Positions 45,659-53,128 of a stretch of 64,000 bases of DNA are shown piece after piece (position 1 is the first letter of the stretch; each line of letters starts with the position of its first letter). The translations under genes were made by a program, and so were the position numbers. Source of the stretch: Natronorubrum thiooxidans (GTDB lineage: Archaea; Halobacteriota; Halobacteria; Halobacteriales; Natrialbaceae); the NCBI RefSeq assembly GCF_900156475.1, contig NZ_FTNR01000001.1, positions 543,288 to 607,287 on the forward strand. Direction: 5' to 3'. The notes below the pieces were generated by a model. The model did no database searches, had not been told where the DNA came from, and saw only the letters and a list, made by a program, of their open reading frames with translations.

Positions 45659-45667
45659 GTATAAATT
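45659..45667 (-). promoter_or_regulatory. TATA box of orc1
   Basis: On the minus strand AATTTATAC lies about 29-37 bases before the ATG at 45630, so the transcript would have almost no leader. ORB-like element 5 is about 15 bases further upstream, where bound Orc1 could affect TBP/TFB assembly. Confidence 0.5.
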
Positions 45668-45681
45668 TGGTGAAGCTGGCC

Positions 45682-45699
45682 ACCCCTCGTTTCCGACGT
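45682..45699 (-). repeat. ORB-like element 5
   Basis: Plus strand reads ACCCCTCGTTTCCGACGT. It is the copy nearest the orc1 promoter. Confidence 0.8.
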
Positions 45700-45759
45700 A
45701 TCTTTGCCGAATTCGAATGGTATGAGGCATAGACACCGCAAGTAAGGTATTTGATAGAA

Positions 45760-45777
45760 CATCCGTATTTCCGACGT
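45760..45777 (-). repeat. ORB-like element 6 (degenerate)
   Basis: Plus strand reads CATCCGTATTTCCGACGT. The TTTCCGACGT core is intact but the C-string is broken, so binding may be weak. Confidence 0.5.
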
Positions 45778-45834
45778 CCGGCAACGAATGGGGAGACAGC
45801 GATGGAATGATGGCAAAGACCGGCTGACCCACAC

Positions 45835-45852
45835 ACCCCACGTTTCCGTCGT
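45835..45852 (-). repeat. ORB-like element 7
   Basis: Plus strand reads ACCCCACGTTTCCGTCGT. It marks the left edge of the putative unwinding region. Confidence 0.8.
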
Positions 45853-45907
45853 AACTCGGAGAGAGGGATGACTCCAGTTGAAAGAGTCGTTCGGAGAAAT
45901 CGAACCG

Positions 45908-45944
45908 GAGAGATAATCGTTCCGAATGAGAGAGATAATCGTTC
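45908..45944 (+). repeat. Pair of 15-base direct repeats in the origin spacer
   Basis: GAGAGATAATCGTTC occurs at 45908-45922 and 45930-45944, exactly 22 bases apart, about two helical turns. This places both copies on the same face of the DNA, as for iterons. No protein partner is known. Confidence 0.65.
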
Positions 45945-46024
45945 TATCCCCAGATACCAGGCGGAAACAGGACTGGTGTAGGTGAACACGAGACTGGTGG
46001 AAGTGAAAGCGGAGCTATCGTGTG

Positions 46025-46067
46025 AACGGTTAGTTCGACCGACAAAACGAACTACCGTTGTTTTGTC
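46025..46067. repeat. Nested inverted repeats in the origin spacer
   Basis: A perfect stem GACAAAAC (46041-46048) / GTTTTGTC (46060-46067) encloses an 11-base loop. An overlapping alternative pairs ACGGTTAGTTCG (near 46025) with CGAACTACCGT (46049-46059). Only one can form at a time, so the site could switch between two hairpins. Confidence 0.6.
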
Positions 46068-46190
46068 AGTACACGAAGTATGGCCAATGGAATATTCTCA
46101 TTCACTCTACTTTAATCTATCCAATCTCGAGACGGTCAGGTTTCGAAGACCCTGAATGCATCACTCTCGAACCCTCGTTCTCGCCACGAA

Positions 46191-46208
46191 ACGACGGAAA
46201 CGCGGGGT
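46191..46208 (+). repeat. ORB-like element 8 (inverted)
   Basis: Plus strand reads ACGACGGAAACGCGGGGT, the reverse orientation of elements 1-7. It marks the right edge of the putative unwinding region. Confidence 0.8.
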
Positions 46209-46254
46209 GTGGGTGACACCGACGTTCGACACGCCCCCTCAACTGCGGCTCGAT

Positions 46255-46272
46255 ACGTCGGAAACGTGGGGT
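46255..46272 (+). repeat. ORB-like element 9 (inverted)
   Basis: Plus strand reads ACGTCGGAAACGTGGGGT. It begins 64 bases after element 8, at the outer edge of the origin. Confidence 0.8.
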
Positions 46273-46393
46273 GGGTGTGTCGGCTCCATTTCGTCGGTTC
46301 CTGTCGCTCCGAGTCAGTCCGATCCGAACGTCGAATCCCGACTCTCGACTCGAGGCCGAACACCTGTCATGACTACCCGAACACCTGCCGCGG

Positions 46394-47740
46394 CTACCCG
46401 AACACGGCAAACGACAGGACAAGCAGTGCACAGACGATCGCGCCCGAGAGCGTCGCGAGGAAGTTGACACCCTGATTACCCAGTACACGTCCCTCGAGGG
46501 TCGCACCGAGGAGGCTGTCGACGGTCATCCCGACGATGCCGGCGGCGACGATGATCCCCGCGCCGATGGCGGTGACCTCCGGGAAAAGCACGTAAGAGAT
46601 CCCTGCGACCACGGTCGCACCCACGATACCGGCGACTTCGCCCTGCCAGGTCACGCCGCCGTCGGTGCCGGGTTCGACGGGTTCTAAGGTCGTGATCAAT
46701 CGAGGCGTGTCGAAGACGCTGCCGATCTCACTCGAGAGTGTGTCGCTCATGGCGGTCGAGACGGAGCCGGCGAAGGCAAACAGAAACAGGGTCGGGTCAG
46801 GATCACCGGGAAACAGAGTCGCCGAACTCGACGCATAACCAAGCACGGCGACAATCGCAACCGCAGCGTTGCCCAACACGTTACCGCTGCCGCGGGCACC
46901 GTTGTTGTCTTCGGCGACGCCGAGCGTCGTTTTCTGTTCGTAGCGAAACTTCGAGGAGAGCCCACCGATCGCGAAAAACGAGATGAGGACGACGAACCAG
47001 CCATACCCCCCGAGAACGATCGTCAGTAGGCCAAGCAGGATTCCAGTGAGCATCCCGGCGATCGAGGCCGTCTCGAGTGCATAGGAGGCATAGCCAAGCG
47101 CGATTGTGACGGCGAGTGCCGCGACGATCGCCAGCAGATTGTGGGTGGGCTCGAGTTCGGCAAGGAGCCAACACAGGAGCCCAACGGAAAGCATGACGAT
47201 GGGATCGTCCTGAGACAGCAAGACGTCACGGAGCAACGCGGCGAGCAATGCCCCGCCCGCCCCGAGAAAGAGCATTACCGGTAGCGTCGACGTGACCGAC
47301 TCGAGTGCGCCAGCGCCGTCAGTGAGCACGTGCGTAATGGCTTGCCCGGCGACGCCAGCGGTCGCTGCGACCAGACAGAAGGCGGTCACGATGACGACGT
47401 CGTGGTCCGTTCGACGGCGAGCGAGTTGCGCTGCGAGGTTGCCGTACCCGACGAGGAGGGCGGTCCCGACAAAGACTGTGATCGACATCGACGTCGTGAC
47501 TGCGATCAGGCCCAGCGCGACGGCCGCGAGGACGAACGTAATAAGCCCGTAGAGACGACCGTCTTCGTAGTCGCTTGGATAGGCGAGGAGATCGAAGAGA
47601 GGGCCATCGGTTACGGCAAGCGCCCCAAGGATCACGACGGCTGCGATCGCGGCCCCAACCACGGGGCCACCGAGAGGGACGGCGAGTGTGAGCGTACAGA
47701 CGACCGCAAAGACGCTCGCTCGCCGGACGGGTGCTGTCAC
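46394..47740 (-). CDS. DUF92 family membrane protein
   Basis: A 448-residue polytopic protein with about 12 helices. The C-terminal half carries the DUF92/TMEM19 features: GGLSSKFRYEQKTTLGVAED, GARGSGNVLGNAAVA, SVSTAMSDTLSSEIGSVFDTPRLITTLEPVEPGTDGGVTWQGEVAG and DSLLGATLEGRVLGNQGVNFL. The fold is related to CDP-alcohol or prenyl-lipid enzymes; plant relatives act as phytyl-phosphate kinases. A prenol-phosphate kinase role is therefore possible and would fit the neighbouring cis-prenyltransferase genes, but it is only inference. Its 3' end lies about 120 bases from ORB element 9. Confidence 0.88.
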   Translation of the reverse strand: MTAPVRRASVFAVVCTLTLAVPLGGPVVGAAIAAVVILGALAVTDGPLFDLLAYPSDYEDGRLYGLITFVLAAVALGLIAVTTSMSITVFVGTALLVGYGNLAAQLARRRTDHDVVIVTAFCLVAATAGVAGQAITHVLTDGAGALESVTSTLPVMLFLGAGGALLAALLRDVLLSQDDPIVMLSVGLLCWLLAELEPTHNLLAIVAALAVTIALGYASYALETASIAGMLTGILLGLLTIVLGGYGWFVVLISFFAIGGLSSKFRYEQKTTLGVAEDNNGARGSGNVLGNAAVAIVAVLGYASSSATLFPGDPDPTLFLFAFAGSVSTAMSDTLSSEIGSVFDTPRLITTLEPVEPGTDGGVTWQGEVAGIVGATVVAGISYVLFPEVTAIGAGIIVAAGIVGMTVDSLLGATLEGRVLGNQGVNFLATLSGAIVCALLVLSFAVFG

Positions 47741-47973
47741 GATATCGAGTCCTTTCTGTGGCGTTCACTTGAAGGTTCGTGAACCACGCTGCGGCCGTTC
47801 TCACCCGTCTCAACGGTGCTGCCTGGTGAACGGTGGGACTTGACAGGAAAGCGGTCTGTTTCGAACGACGGTACGTCCACAGTGGACAGTCGTCGGCAGA
47901 TACCAGTGTTGATCGACCTCCTTGCAGCGACCAAATCCGTAACCCTATACCATCGGCCCGGAAACGCAAGCGC

Positions 47974-48579
47974 GTGGGACTGTACGAACGGTATCTCGCT
48001 CTTCGGATTCGTCGCCACGATGGCGACCCTCCCGAGCATATCGCGCTCGTGATCACCGAACGCGACCTCCTCGAGCGTGGCGCATACGAGACGCTAACGG
48101 ACGTTTTCGACTGGGCGTTCGAGTACGCCGACCAGGTCACGGTCTACGTCAGCGTCCTCGATGCCGCGGCCGTTCCCGCGTTGCGACGCGAACTCGAGAC
48201 GATCGACGCGCCCCGTGAGGTGGCTGTTCGCGGCCCGGACGATCGAACCCGTGCGGATGCACCGATCCGAATCGGGATCGGGCTCGGCGGCAAACACGAG
48301 TTTACCAGTGCCGTCCGGACGCTCGCCGAACGCGTCGAGGCGGGCGAACTCGAACCCGACGAGATCGACGACGAACAGGTCGAAGACCACCTCATTTTTC
48401 CGTCGGAACCTGATCTCGTTATCAAGACCGGGGCAGAGCGACTCTCCGATTTCATGATCTGGCAGTCGGTCTACTCGGAACTGTACTTCACCGACGTCAA
48501 CTGGCGGGATTTCCGCAAACGTGATTTCTTGCGGGCGGTCAGGGAGTACTGTAATCGCTCCCGGCGATTCGGGCAGTAG
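47974..48579 (+). CDS. Cis-prenyltransferase homologue lacking the catalytic Asp motif
   Basis: A 201-residue protein starting at GTG (VGLYERYLALRIRR). The alignable N-terminal motif reads HIALVITERDLLERG where active UppS has H-x-x-x-x-x-DGNRR, so the catalytic Asp and Asn are absent. The C-terminal half is canonical: DLVIKTGAERLSDFMIWQ, SELYFTDVNWRDF and a terminal NRSRRFGQ that matches the end of E. coli UppS (NRERRFGG). This is the pattern of NgBR/Nus1-type non-catalytic partners. It converges on uppS with a 49-base gap. The GTG is chosen because upstream in-frame sequence shows no family similarity. Confidence 0.88.
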   Translation: MGLYERYLALRIRRHDGDPPEHIALVITERDLLERGAYETLTDVFDWAFEYADQVTVYVSVLDAAAVPALRRELETIDAPREVAVRGPDDRTRADAPIRIGIGLGGKHEFTSAVRTLAERVEAGELEPDEIDDEQVEDHLIFPSEPDLVIKTGAERLSDFMIWQSVYSELYFTDVNWRDFRKRDFLRAVREYCNRSRRFGQ

Positions 48580-48628
48580 CGTGGGCGGACAGCGGCCCCG
48601 TACGGACAGCTGTCCCGTACTATAATCG

Positions 48629-49585
48629 TTAGTCGGCGGTCTGCCCGCTCGAGTCGATCCCGTCGACCGATTCGCTGTCGGATCCTGCTAACTCCTCCGG
48701 CGTCGGCTGTTCGGCTGTCGGCAGCGAGTCTCGGAACCGTTCGACGATCGACCTGGCCTCGACGAGTTCGGTGTCACTGATCGCACCGAGCAAGGCAAGG
48801 CCACGCCGAGCGCGGGTCCGACGCCACGACTCCTCGCGGTGTTCGTAGGTCCGAATCCCGCGGAGGAAGTCGGTCTTCGAGAACTCCGGCCAGTAGGGTG
48901 TACAAAAGAAGACCGCGGCTTCATTGCCGTTTGCGTGCCACGGCAGAAAATTCGAGGTGCGCTCGTCGCCGCCGGTCCGAATAATGAGGTCGACGTCGCG
49001 AACCGGGCGGTCGTAGAGTCGGTTTTCGATCGTCTCGACGTCGATCTCGTCCGGGCTGATGTCGCCCGCGTCGACGTCGGCAGCGATCCCGTGGATCGCC
49101 TCGAGCAGCTGTGACCGGCCACCGTAGGCGAGCGCGATGTTGAGCACGAACTGGTCGTAGCTGCGTGTGCGTGCTTCGGCGTAGTCGACGGCGTCACGAA
49201 CGCGCTCGGGAAGCTGTTCGACCTCACCGATCGCGCGGATGTGAACCTCGTTGTCGTGAACACGGTCGGCGTCGGCAAACTCCCGGAGTTTCTCACAGAG
49301 GAGGTCGAACAGCGCCTCGTTTTCTTCCTCCGGCCGGTCGAAGTTCTCCGTCGAGAACGCATACAGCGTCAACTCCTCGACGCCGATGTCCTGACACCAC
49401 TCGAGGACGCGTTCGGTCGTCTTGGCTCCCGCTCGGTGACCGTCGTGAGCGTTCCCTCCCTTTCCACGGGCGTACCGACGGTTCCCGTCCTGGATCACTG
49501 CGACGTGGGTTGGTGCGCCGGAGATCTCTCGCGAAAGTACCCGCTCGTAGGCCGTATCGACACGCTGACGGAGCCACCGCTTCAT
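48629..49585 (-). CDS. uppS: Polyprenyl diphosphate synthase (cis-prenyltransferase, catalytic)
   Basis: A 318-residue enzyme that adds isopentenyl units in cis to make the dolichol/polyprenol carrier used in N-glycosylation. The active motif VIQDGNRRYARG (Asp33) is intact, as are HRAGAKTTERVLEWC, LTLYAFSTENFDRP, NIALAYGGRSQLLEA and LIIRTGGDERTSNFLPWH. After this the usual ELYFTDVxWPDF is changed to AAVFFCTPYWPEF. The expected C-terminal RFGG is missing and is replaced by RRTRARRGLALLGAI and a long acidic tail. Homodimeric bacterial enzymes need that RxG, so this protein probably relies on the convergent homologue. It starts with a basic N-terminus, MKRWLRQR. Confidence 0.95.
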   Translation of the reverse strand: MKRWLRQRVDTAYERVLSREISGAPTHVAVIQDGNRRYARGKGGNAHDGHRAGAKTTERVLEWCQDIGVEELTLYAFSTENFDRPEEENEALFDLLCEKLREFADADRVHDNEVHIRAIGEVEQLPERVRDAVDYAEARTRSYDQFVLNIALAYGGRSQLLEAIHGIAADVDAGDISPDEIDVETIENRLYDRPVRDVDLIIRTGGDERTSNFLPWHANGNEAAVFFCTPYWPEFSKTDFLRGIRTYEHREESWRRTRARRGLALLGAISDTELVEARSIVERFRDSLPTAEQPTPEELAGSDSESVDGIDSSGQTAD

Positions 49586-49713
49586 TGTCCAGCTAGATGG
49601 TATGGTTACCTATGTGTTTTGTGTGGTACGGAGCGACACGAGACACCGTTCGTGACACGCGGCTGTCGCGGAAATCGTGACGGCTATCAGTCCGGGCGTC
49701 GTCGTCTCGGCCA

Positions 49714-50118
49714 ATGCCAGACGCGATCGACGACGACCTCTATCAGCGGACCAAAGCATTACTCGAGCCCGGCGACATCGAACTCAACGGGGCCGTCGTG
49801 CATACGACGTACGACGGCAGTAAGGACGTCCAGATGATGCAGGCGACCATCGACGTCGGTGACATCATCGCCGAACACTCGGGCCACGATCCGAAAGACT
49901 GCTACGTCTACTCGGGTAACGACGACACCGACTTCTCCTCGAACCAACATCAGGGGTTGACACTCGAGGACGAGGCGTTCGTCTGGGAGTGCCAGCAGCT
50001 GCTCCGCGAGGGAAGCTTCGATATCGTCATCTACTACGAGGCAAGCGCCGACCACGAGGCGATCCTCGAGGATATTCAGGAACTCGGTTACGAGGTTACT
50101 GGCGTCAGAGGCGACTAA
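49714..50118 (+). CDS. Conserved haloarchaeal protein (DUF5778-like)
   Basis: A 134-residue acidic soluble protein, MPDAIDDDLYQRTKALLEPG onwards. It has a strand-rich core (IELNGAVVHTTYDG, MMQATIDVGDIIAEHSGHDPKDCYVYSGNDDTDF) and a C-terminal alpha-beta unit (FDIVIYYEASADHEAILEDIQELGYEVTGVRG). I recall it as a conserved haloarchaeal family of unknown function. It diverges from uppS, with both promoters in the 128 bases between them. Confidence 0.8.
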   Translation: MPDAIDDDLYQRTKALLEPGDIELNGAVVHTTYDGSKDVQMMQATIDVGDIIAEHSGHDPKDCYVYSGNDDTDFSSNQHQGLTLEDEAFVWECQQLLREGSFDIVIYYEASADHEAILEDIQELGYEVTGVRGD

Positions 50119-50451
50119 ATACGGCCCGCTGAGAGTTTGTGGCTGGCCGATAGTTCACGCCCGACGGAGGTATTGCCGATCCACGTAGACGGGGTCCAAG
50201 TAGACGAATGTTTCTGGAGACGAGATTGCATCGGAATCACTGTTTGCGATGTGCGTTCGTATCATGAGATCGATAGCCGTGGCACACCATGTCCGGACTC
50301 CTTATAGTTGGCCAGTTCCGAGATTCACGTATAGTCGCGGACGTCGACCCGATGCAGCCGACGGACACCGAGACTGGTAGTCGGCTGGACGAGCGCGCTG
50401 ACACCACCATCGAGTCTGCATCACTGCCGACGGCCAACCCCACAATCCAGC
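50119..50451. other. 333-base intergenic region, no gene seen
   Basis: No open frame here has haloarchaeal coding character. The stretch around 50300-50335 (TCCTTATAGTTGG, TCACGTATAGTCG) offers weak TATA candidates, though far from the next ATG at 50452. I see no repeat, tRNA or clear hairpin. Confidence 0.5.
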
Positions 50452-51108
50452 ATGATTCCACTCGCACACGATTTCACTGGGACGACAGTGCTCGTCTTCG
50501 GCGGCGGCCCCGTCGGTGCCCGGAAGGCCCGGCGGTTCGCCCGCGAAGCCGACGTCCTTGTCGTCAGCCCCGTGTTCGCCGATGGCGATTTCGGTACTGC
50601 CGAGTTGATCCGGGCCGCTCCCGACCCTGCCGACGTCGACGACTGGCTCGAGCGAGCCGAGCCCGCGCTGGTCGTCGCCGCCACGGACGACGAAGCGGTC
50701 AACAACGCCGTCGCGGCCGCCGCTCGAGGCCGAGGGATCCTCCGCAATCGTGCGGACCGGGCGGGTGACCGAGAGCCCGGTAGCGTTGTCGTTCCCGCGA
50801 CGGTCCGTGATGATCCCGTCATCGTCTCGATCGCGACCGGTGGGACGGCTCCGGCACTGAGCAAGTACCTCCGTCAGGAACTCGAGGAGACGCTTTCAGG
50901 AGCAGGGGCGATGGCAACGCTCTGTGGACAGCTCCGGACGGAACTCAAAGCACGAAACGTCGACCCGAGGCGACGACACGAGCTCGTCACCGGTGTCGTC
51001 AATTCTCCGGATGTTTGGACAGCTTTACGTACAGGTACTTCCAACTGTGCGCAAGTGATTGAGGACGTGTTGGATGCAGAACTGCCTGCTGGGGGTGACC
51101 GACAGTGA
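50452..51108 (+). CDS. Precorrin-2 dehydrogenase / sirohydrochlorin ferrochelatase-like (CysG N-terminal type)
   Basis: A 218-residue NAD-dependent enzyme that oxidises precorrin-2 to sirohydrochlorin and may insert iron. The nucleotide motif VLVFGGGPVGARKARRF is near residues 13-30, followed by LVVAATDDEAVNNAVAAAARGRGILRNRAD and the dimer and catalytic region VPATVRDDPVIVSIATGGTAPALSKYLRQELE. It lacks the methyltransferase half of CysG. It is translationally coupled to hemA by a four-base GTGA overlap. In archaea this branch feeds sirohaem and the alternative haem pathway. Confidence 0.92.
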   Translation: MIPLAHDFTGTTVLVFGGGPVGARKARRFAREADVLVVSPVFADGDFGTAELIRAAPDPADVDDWLERAEPALVVAATDDEAVNNAVAAAARGRGILRNRADRAGDREPGSVVVPATVRDDPVIVSIATGGTAPALSKYLRQELEETLSGAGAMATLCGQLRTELKARNVDPRRRHELVTGVVNSPDVWTALRTGTSNCAQVIEDVLDAELPAGGDRQ

Positions 51109-52451
51109 TTCCAGCAGGAGTCGTAACTGGTGGGCGAGTAACTCACGAGACCGGTAGCGTCGATGATATCGCTGCGGTGACACCCGAGAGCCAGCGAATC
51201 GCCGTCGCCGACCTGCTGTCCGTCCCATCGGTCGAGGAGGCGTACGTACTCTCGACGTGTAACCGGGTCGAAGCCTACGTCGTCGCCACCGACAGCGTCG
51301 TCGGCCGGGCCGCACTCGACGAGTTTTTCGCACCCGTTAACGACGACGCCGTCGTCGTGGCCGACCACAACCAGAGTCTGCGCCACCTGCTTTCTGTTGC
51401 AGCCGGACTCGAGTCGGTCGTTCTGGGCGAAGACCAGATCATTGGACAGGTACGTACTGCCTATGAAGACGCCCGCAGCGCCGGCGGGATCGGAGAGATG
51501 CTCGAAGCCGCCGTGACGAAAGCGATTCACGTCGGCGAACGCGCCCGGACCGAGACTGAAATCAACGACGGCGTCGTCTCGCTTGGCTCTGCGGCGACGA
51601 GACTCGCCAGCGAAACCGTCTCGCTCGAGGGCGCGACCTCACTCGTCGTCGGCGCTGGCGAGATGGGACGACTCGCGGCACGGAGTCTCGCAGCCGCCGA
51701 CGTGTCGGAACTCATTATCGCGAACCGGACGACCTCGCATGCCGAACACCTCGCCGAGGAACTCGACGTCGAGGCCAGTGGCGTTCCACTGGAGGCGCTC
51801 GACACCGTCGCCCGCAAATCGGACGTCGTCGTGACGGCGACCGGCAGCGAGGAGCCGATTCTCGGGCCACAACAGTTCGCGGTCGACGAAGAGGCCACGA
51901 CTGACGCCACCGAACAGGTCGTCGTCGACCTCGGCCAGCCGCGTGACGTCGTTCCGGCTGCCGACTCGTTGTCGACTGTGACCGTCTACGATATGGACGA
52001 TCTCGAAACGGTCACCGAGGAAACCAGAGCACAGCGTGCCGACGCGGCCCGCGAGGTCGAGTCGATGATCGACCACGAGTTCGAGTTGCTCTGTGAGCAG
52101 TACAAGCGAGCCCGCGCGGACGAGGTGATCGCCGCGATGTATGAATCCGCCGACCGGATAAAAAATCGTGAGCTCGAAACGGCCCTCTCACGCCTCGAGG
52201 GCGAGGAATTCTCCGACGAGCAGCGCCAGGTTATCGAGGCAATGGCCGACGCGTTGGTCAACCAACTGCTTGCACCGCCGACCCGAAGCCTGCGAGAAGC
52301 CGCAGCCGAGGACGATTGGAGCACGATCAACACCGCACTCCAGCTGTTCGATCCCGACTTCGGCGGCGACGACGGCCCGATCGCGCCGTCGATGAGCAGC
52401 GCTGGTTCGATGGCTACTGGGACCCAACTCGAGGCGACTGACGACGATTAA
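51105..52451 (+). CDS. hemA: Glutamyl-tRNA reductase
   Basis: A 448-residue enzyme that reduces glutamyl-tRNA to glutamate-1-semialdehyde, the first step of tetrapyrrole synthesis. The catalytic cysteine is C52 in LSTCNRVEAY; other motifs are GLESVVLGEDQIIGQVRTAY, the NADPH loop VVGAGEMGRLAARSL near 180 and IANRTTSHAEHLAEEL. The C-terminal dimerisation helices (SMIDHEFELLCEQYKRARADEVIAAMYE) are complete, with a disordered acidic tail added. It begins with GTG overlapping the previous stop. hemL and hemB are not in the window. Confidence 0.96.
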   Translation: MIPAGVVTGGRVTHETGSVDDIAAVTPESQRIAVADLLSVPSVEEAYVLSTCNRVEAYVVATDSVVGRAALDEFFAPVNDDAVVVADHNQSLRHLLSVAAGLESVVLGEDQIIGQVRTAYEDARSAGGIGEMLEAAVTKAIHVGERARTETEINDGVVSLGSAATRLASETVSLEGATSLVVGAGEMGRLAARSLAAADVSELIIANRTTSHAEHLAEELDVEASGVPLEALDTVARKSDVVVTATGSEEPILGPQQFAVDEEATTDATEQVVVDLGQPRDVVPAADSLSTVTVYDMDDLETVTEETRAQRADAAREVESMIDHEFELLCEQYKRARADEVIAAMYESADRIKNRELETALSRLEGEEFSDEQRQVIEAMADALVNQLLAPPTRSLREAAAEDDWSTINTALQLFDPDFGGDDGPIAPSMSSAGSMATGTQLEATDDD

Positions 52452-52513
52452 CAGGGAGTAGCGGCGATTAACTGGAGACGAGCGGACGGTCGTTGGTCTT
52501 CGATCGGCGTCGC

Positions 52514-52693
52514 TCAGTGCCAGAGCTTGGTTGCGTTAACGATGTGTAGCTCGTCGTCGTCTTCGACTTCCCAGACCCGGAGAACGAGATGTGCCTTGCA
52601 GTAGTACTCGGTCGTTTTGATCCCCGTTTGCTCGTTTCGGAGGACGAGTTGACAGGTGCCGTCGTTCGAGCAGTCTGCAGACAGATCGCACAT
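52514..52693 (-). CDS. Small cysteine-containing protein, unknown function
   Basis: A 59-residue protein, MCDLSADCSNDGTCQLVL to ATKLWH, with cysteines at 2, 8, 14 and 32 and two histidines that could form a metal site (CDLSADC, CQ, YYCKAH). The C-terminal half is strand-like (LVLRVWEVEDDDELHIVNATKLWH). It resembles other haloarchaeal micro-proteins, but no named family comes to mind. The start at 52693 is the only one giving a compact protein. Confidence 0.6.
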   Translation of the reverse strand: MCDLSADCSNDGTCQLVLRNEQTGIKTTEYYCKAHLVLRVWEVEDDDELHIVNATKLWH

Positions 52694-52836
52694 TACACTG
52701 CCAAAACCTACTCGACTCGCCGATAAGTCCCTGTCGGTGACTTCAAGTTCTGTAGTACTACCGAAAGTGAGTAACGGAGTCAGTGACGGCCCTGCGTGGC
52801 ACAATCATTATTTGACTGCGTTCCGTCCTGGAGACT

Positions 52837-53118
52837 ATGGCTGACCTGCTTTCCGATGACGAAATCGAAACGCAGCTTCCGGACGACTGGACGCGCGAGG
52901 GTGACGAGATCGTTCGAACCTACGAGTTCGACGACTACCTCCGCGGCGTCAACTTCGCCCAGATGGTCGGCGAGATTGCCGAGGCGCAGTTTCACCACCC
53001 CGAAATCGTGATCCGCTACGCCGAGGTCGAGATCCGGCTGACCTCCCACGAGGAAGGCGGGATCACCGACGCCGACATCGAGATGGCCGGCCTGATCGAA
53101 TCCGAACGAGACGCCTGA
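52837..53118 (+). CDS. Pterin-4a-carbinolamine dehydratase-like protein
   Basis: A 93-residue protein of the PCD/DCoH family. The active-site signature is visible: AEAQFHHPEIVIRYAEVEIRL followed by TSHEEGGITDADIEMA, giving the H-H-P, aromatic, His and Asp positions. In organisms with aromatic amino-acid hydroxylases it recycles tetrahydrobiopterin. No hydroxylase is nearby, so it may act on folate-type pterins or in molybdopterin-related chemistry. The next gene begins 10 bases after its stop, implying cotranscription. Confidence 0.92.
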   Translation: MADLLSDDEIETQLPDDWTREGDEIVRTYEFDDYLRGVNFAQMVGEIAEAQFHHPEIVIRYAEVEIRLTSHEEGGITDADIEMAGLIESERDA

Positions 53119-53128
53119 CGCTCGGCTG

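Larger units (their letters stand above)
44176..46272. other. Candidate chromosomal replication origin with orc1/cdc6
   Basis: The region contains nine copies of an ORB-like motif with consensus ACCCCrCGTTTCCGwCGT. Four lie between dnaG and orc1, three just upstream of orc1, and two in inverse orientation at 46191-46272. The 338 bases between the inverted groups (45853-46190) have no credible gene, and contain a repeated 15-mer, nested hairpins and an A/T-rich stretch (46080-46128) that could be the unwinding element. The GGAAAC plus G-string core matches archaeal origin recognition boxes bound by Orc1/Cdc6. All G-strings point away from the spacer. Activity is inferred. Confidence 0.85.

Noticed and set aside
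45584..45989. Minus-strand frames across the right ORB array upstream of orc1
   Set aside because: They read through the repeats and the orc1 promoter, with no conserved protein character.
44176..46272. CRISPR-like spaced repeats
   Set aside because: The repeats are irregularly spaced, occur in both orientations and flank orc1; there are no cas genes. ORB elements explain them.
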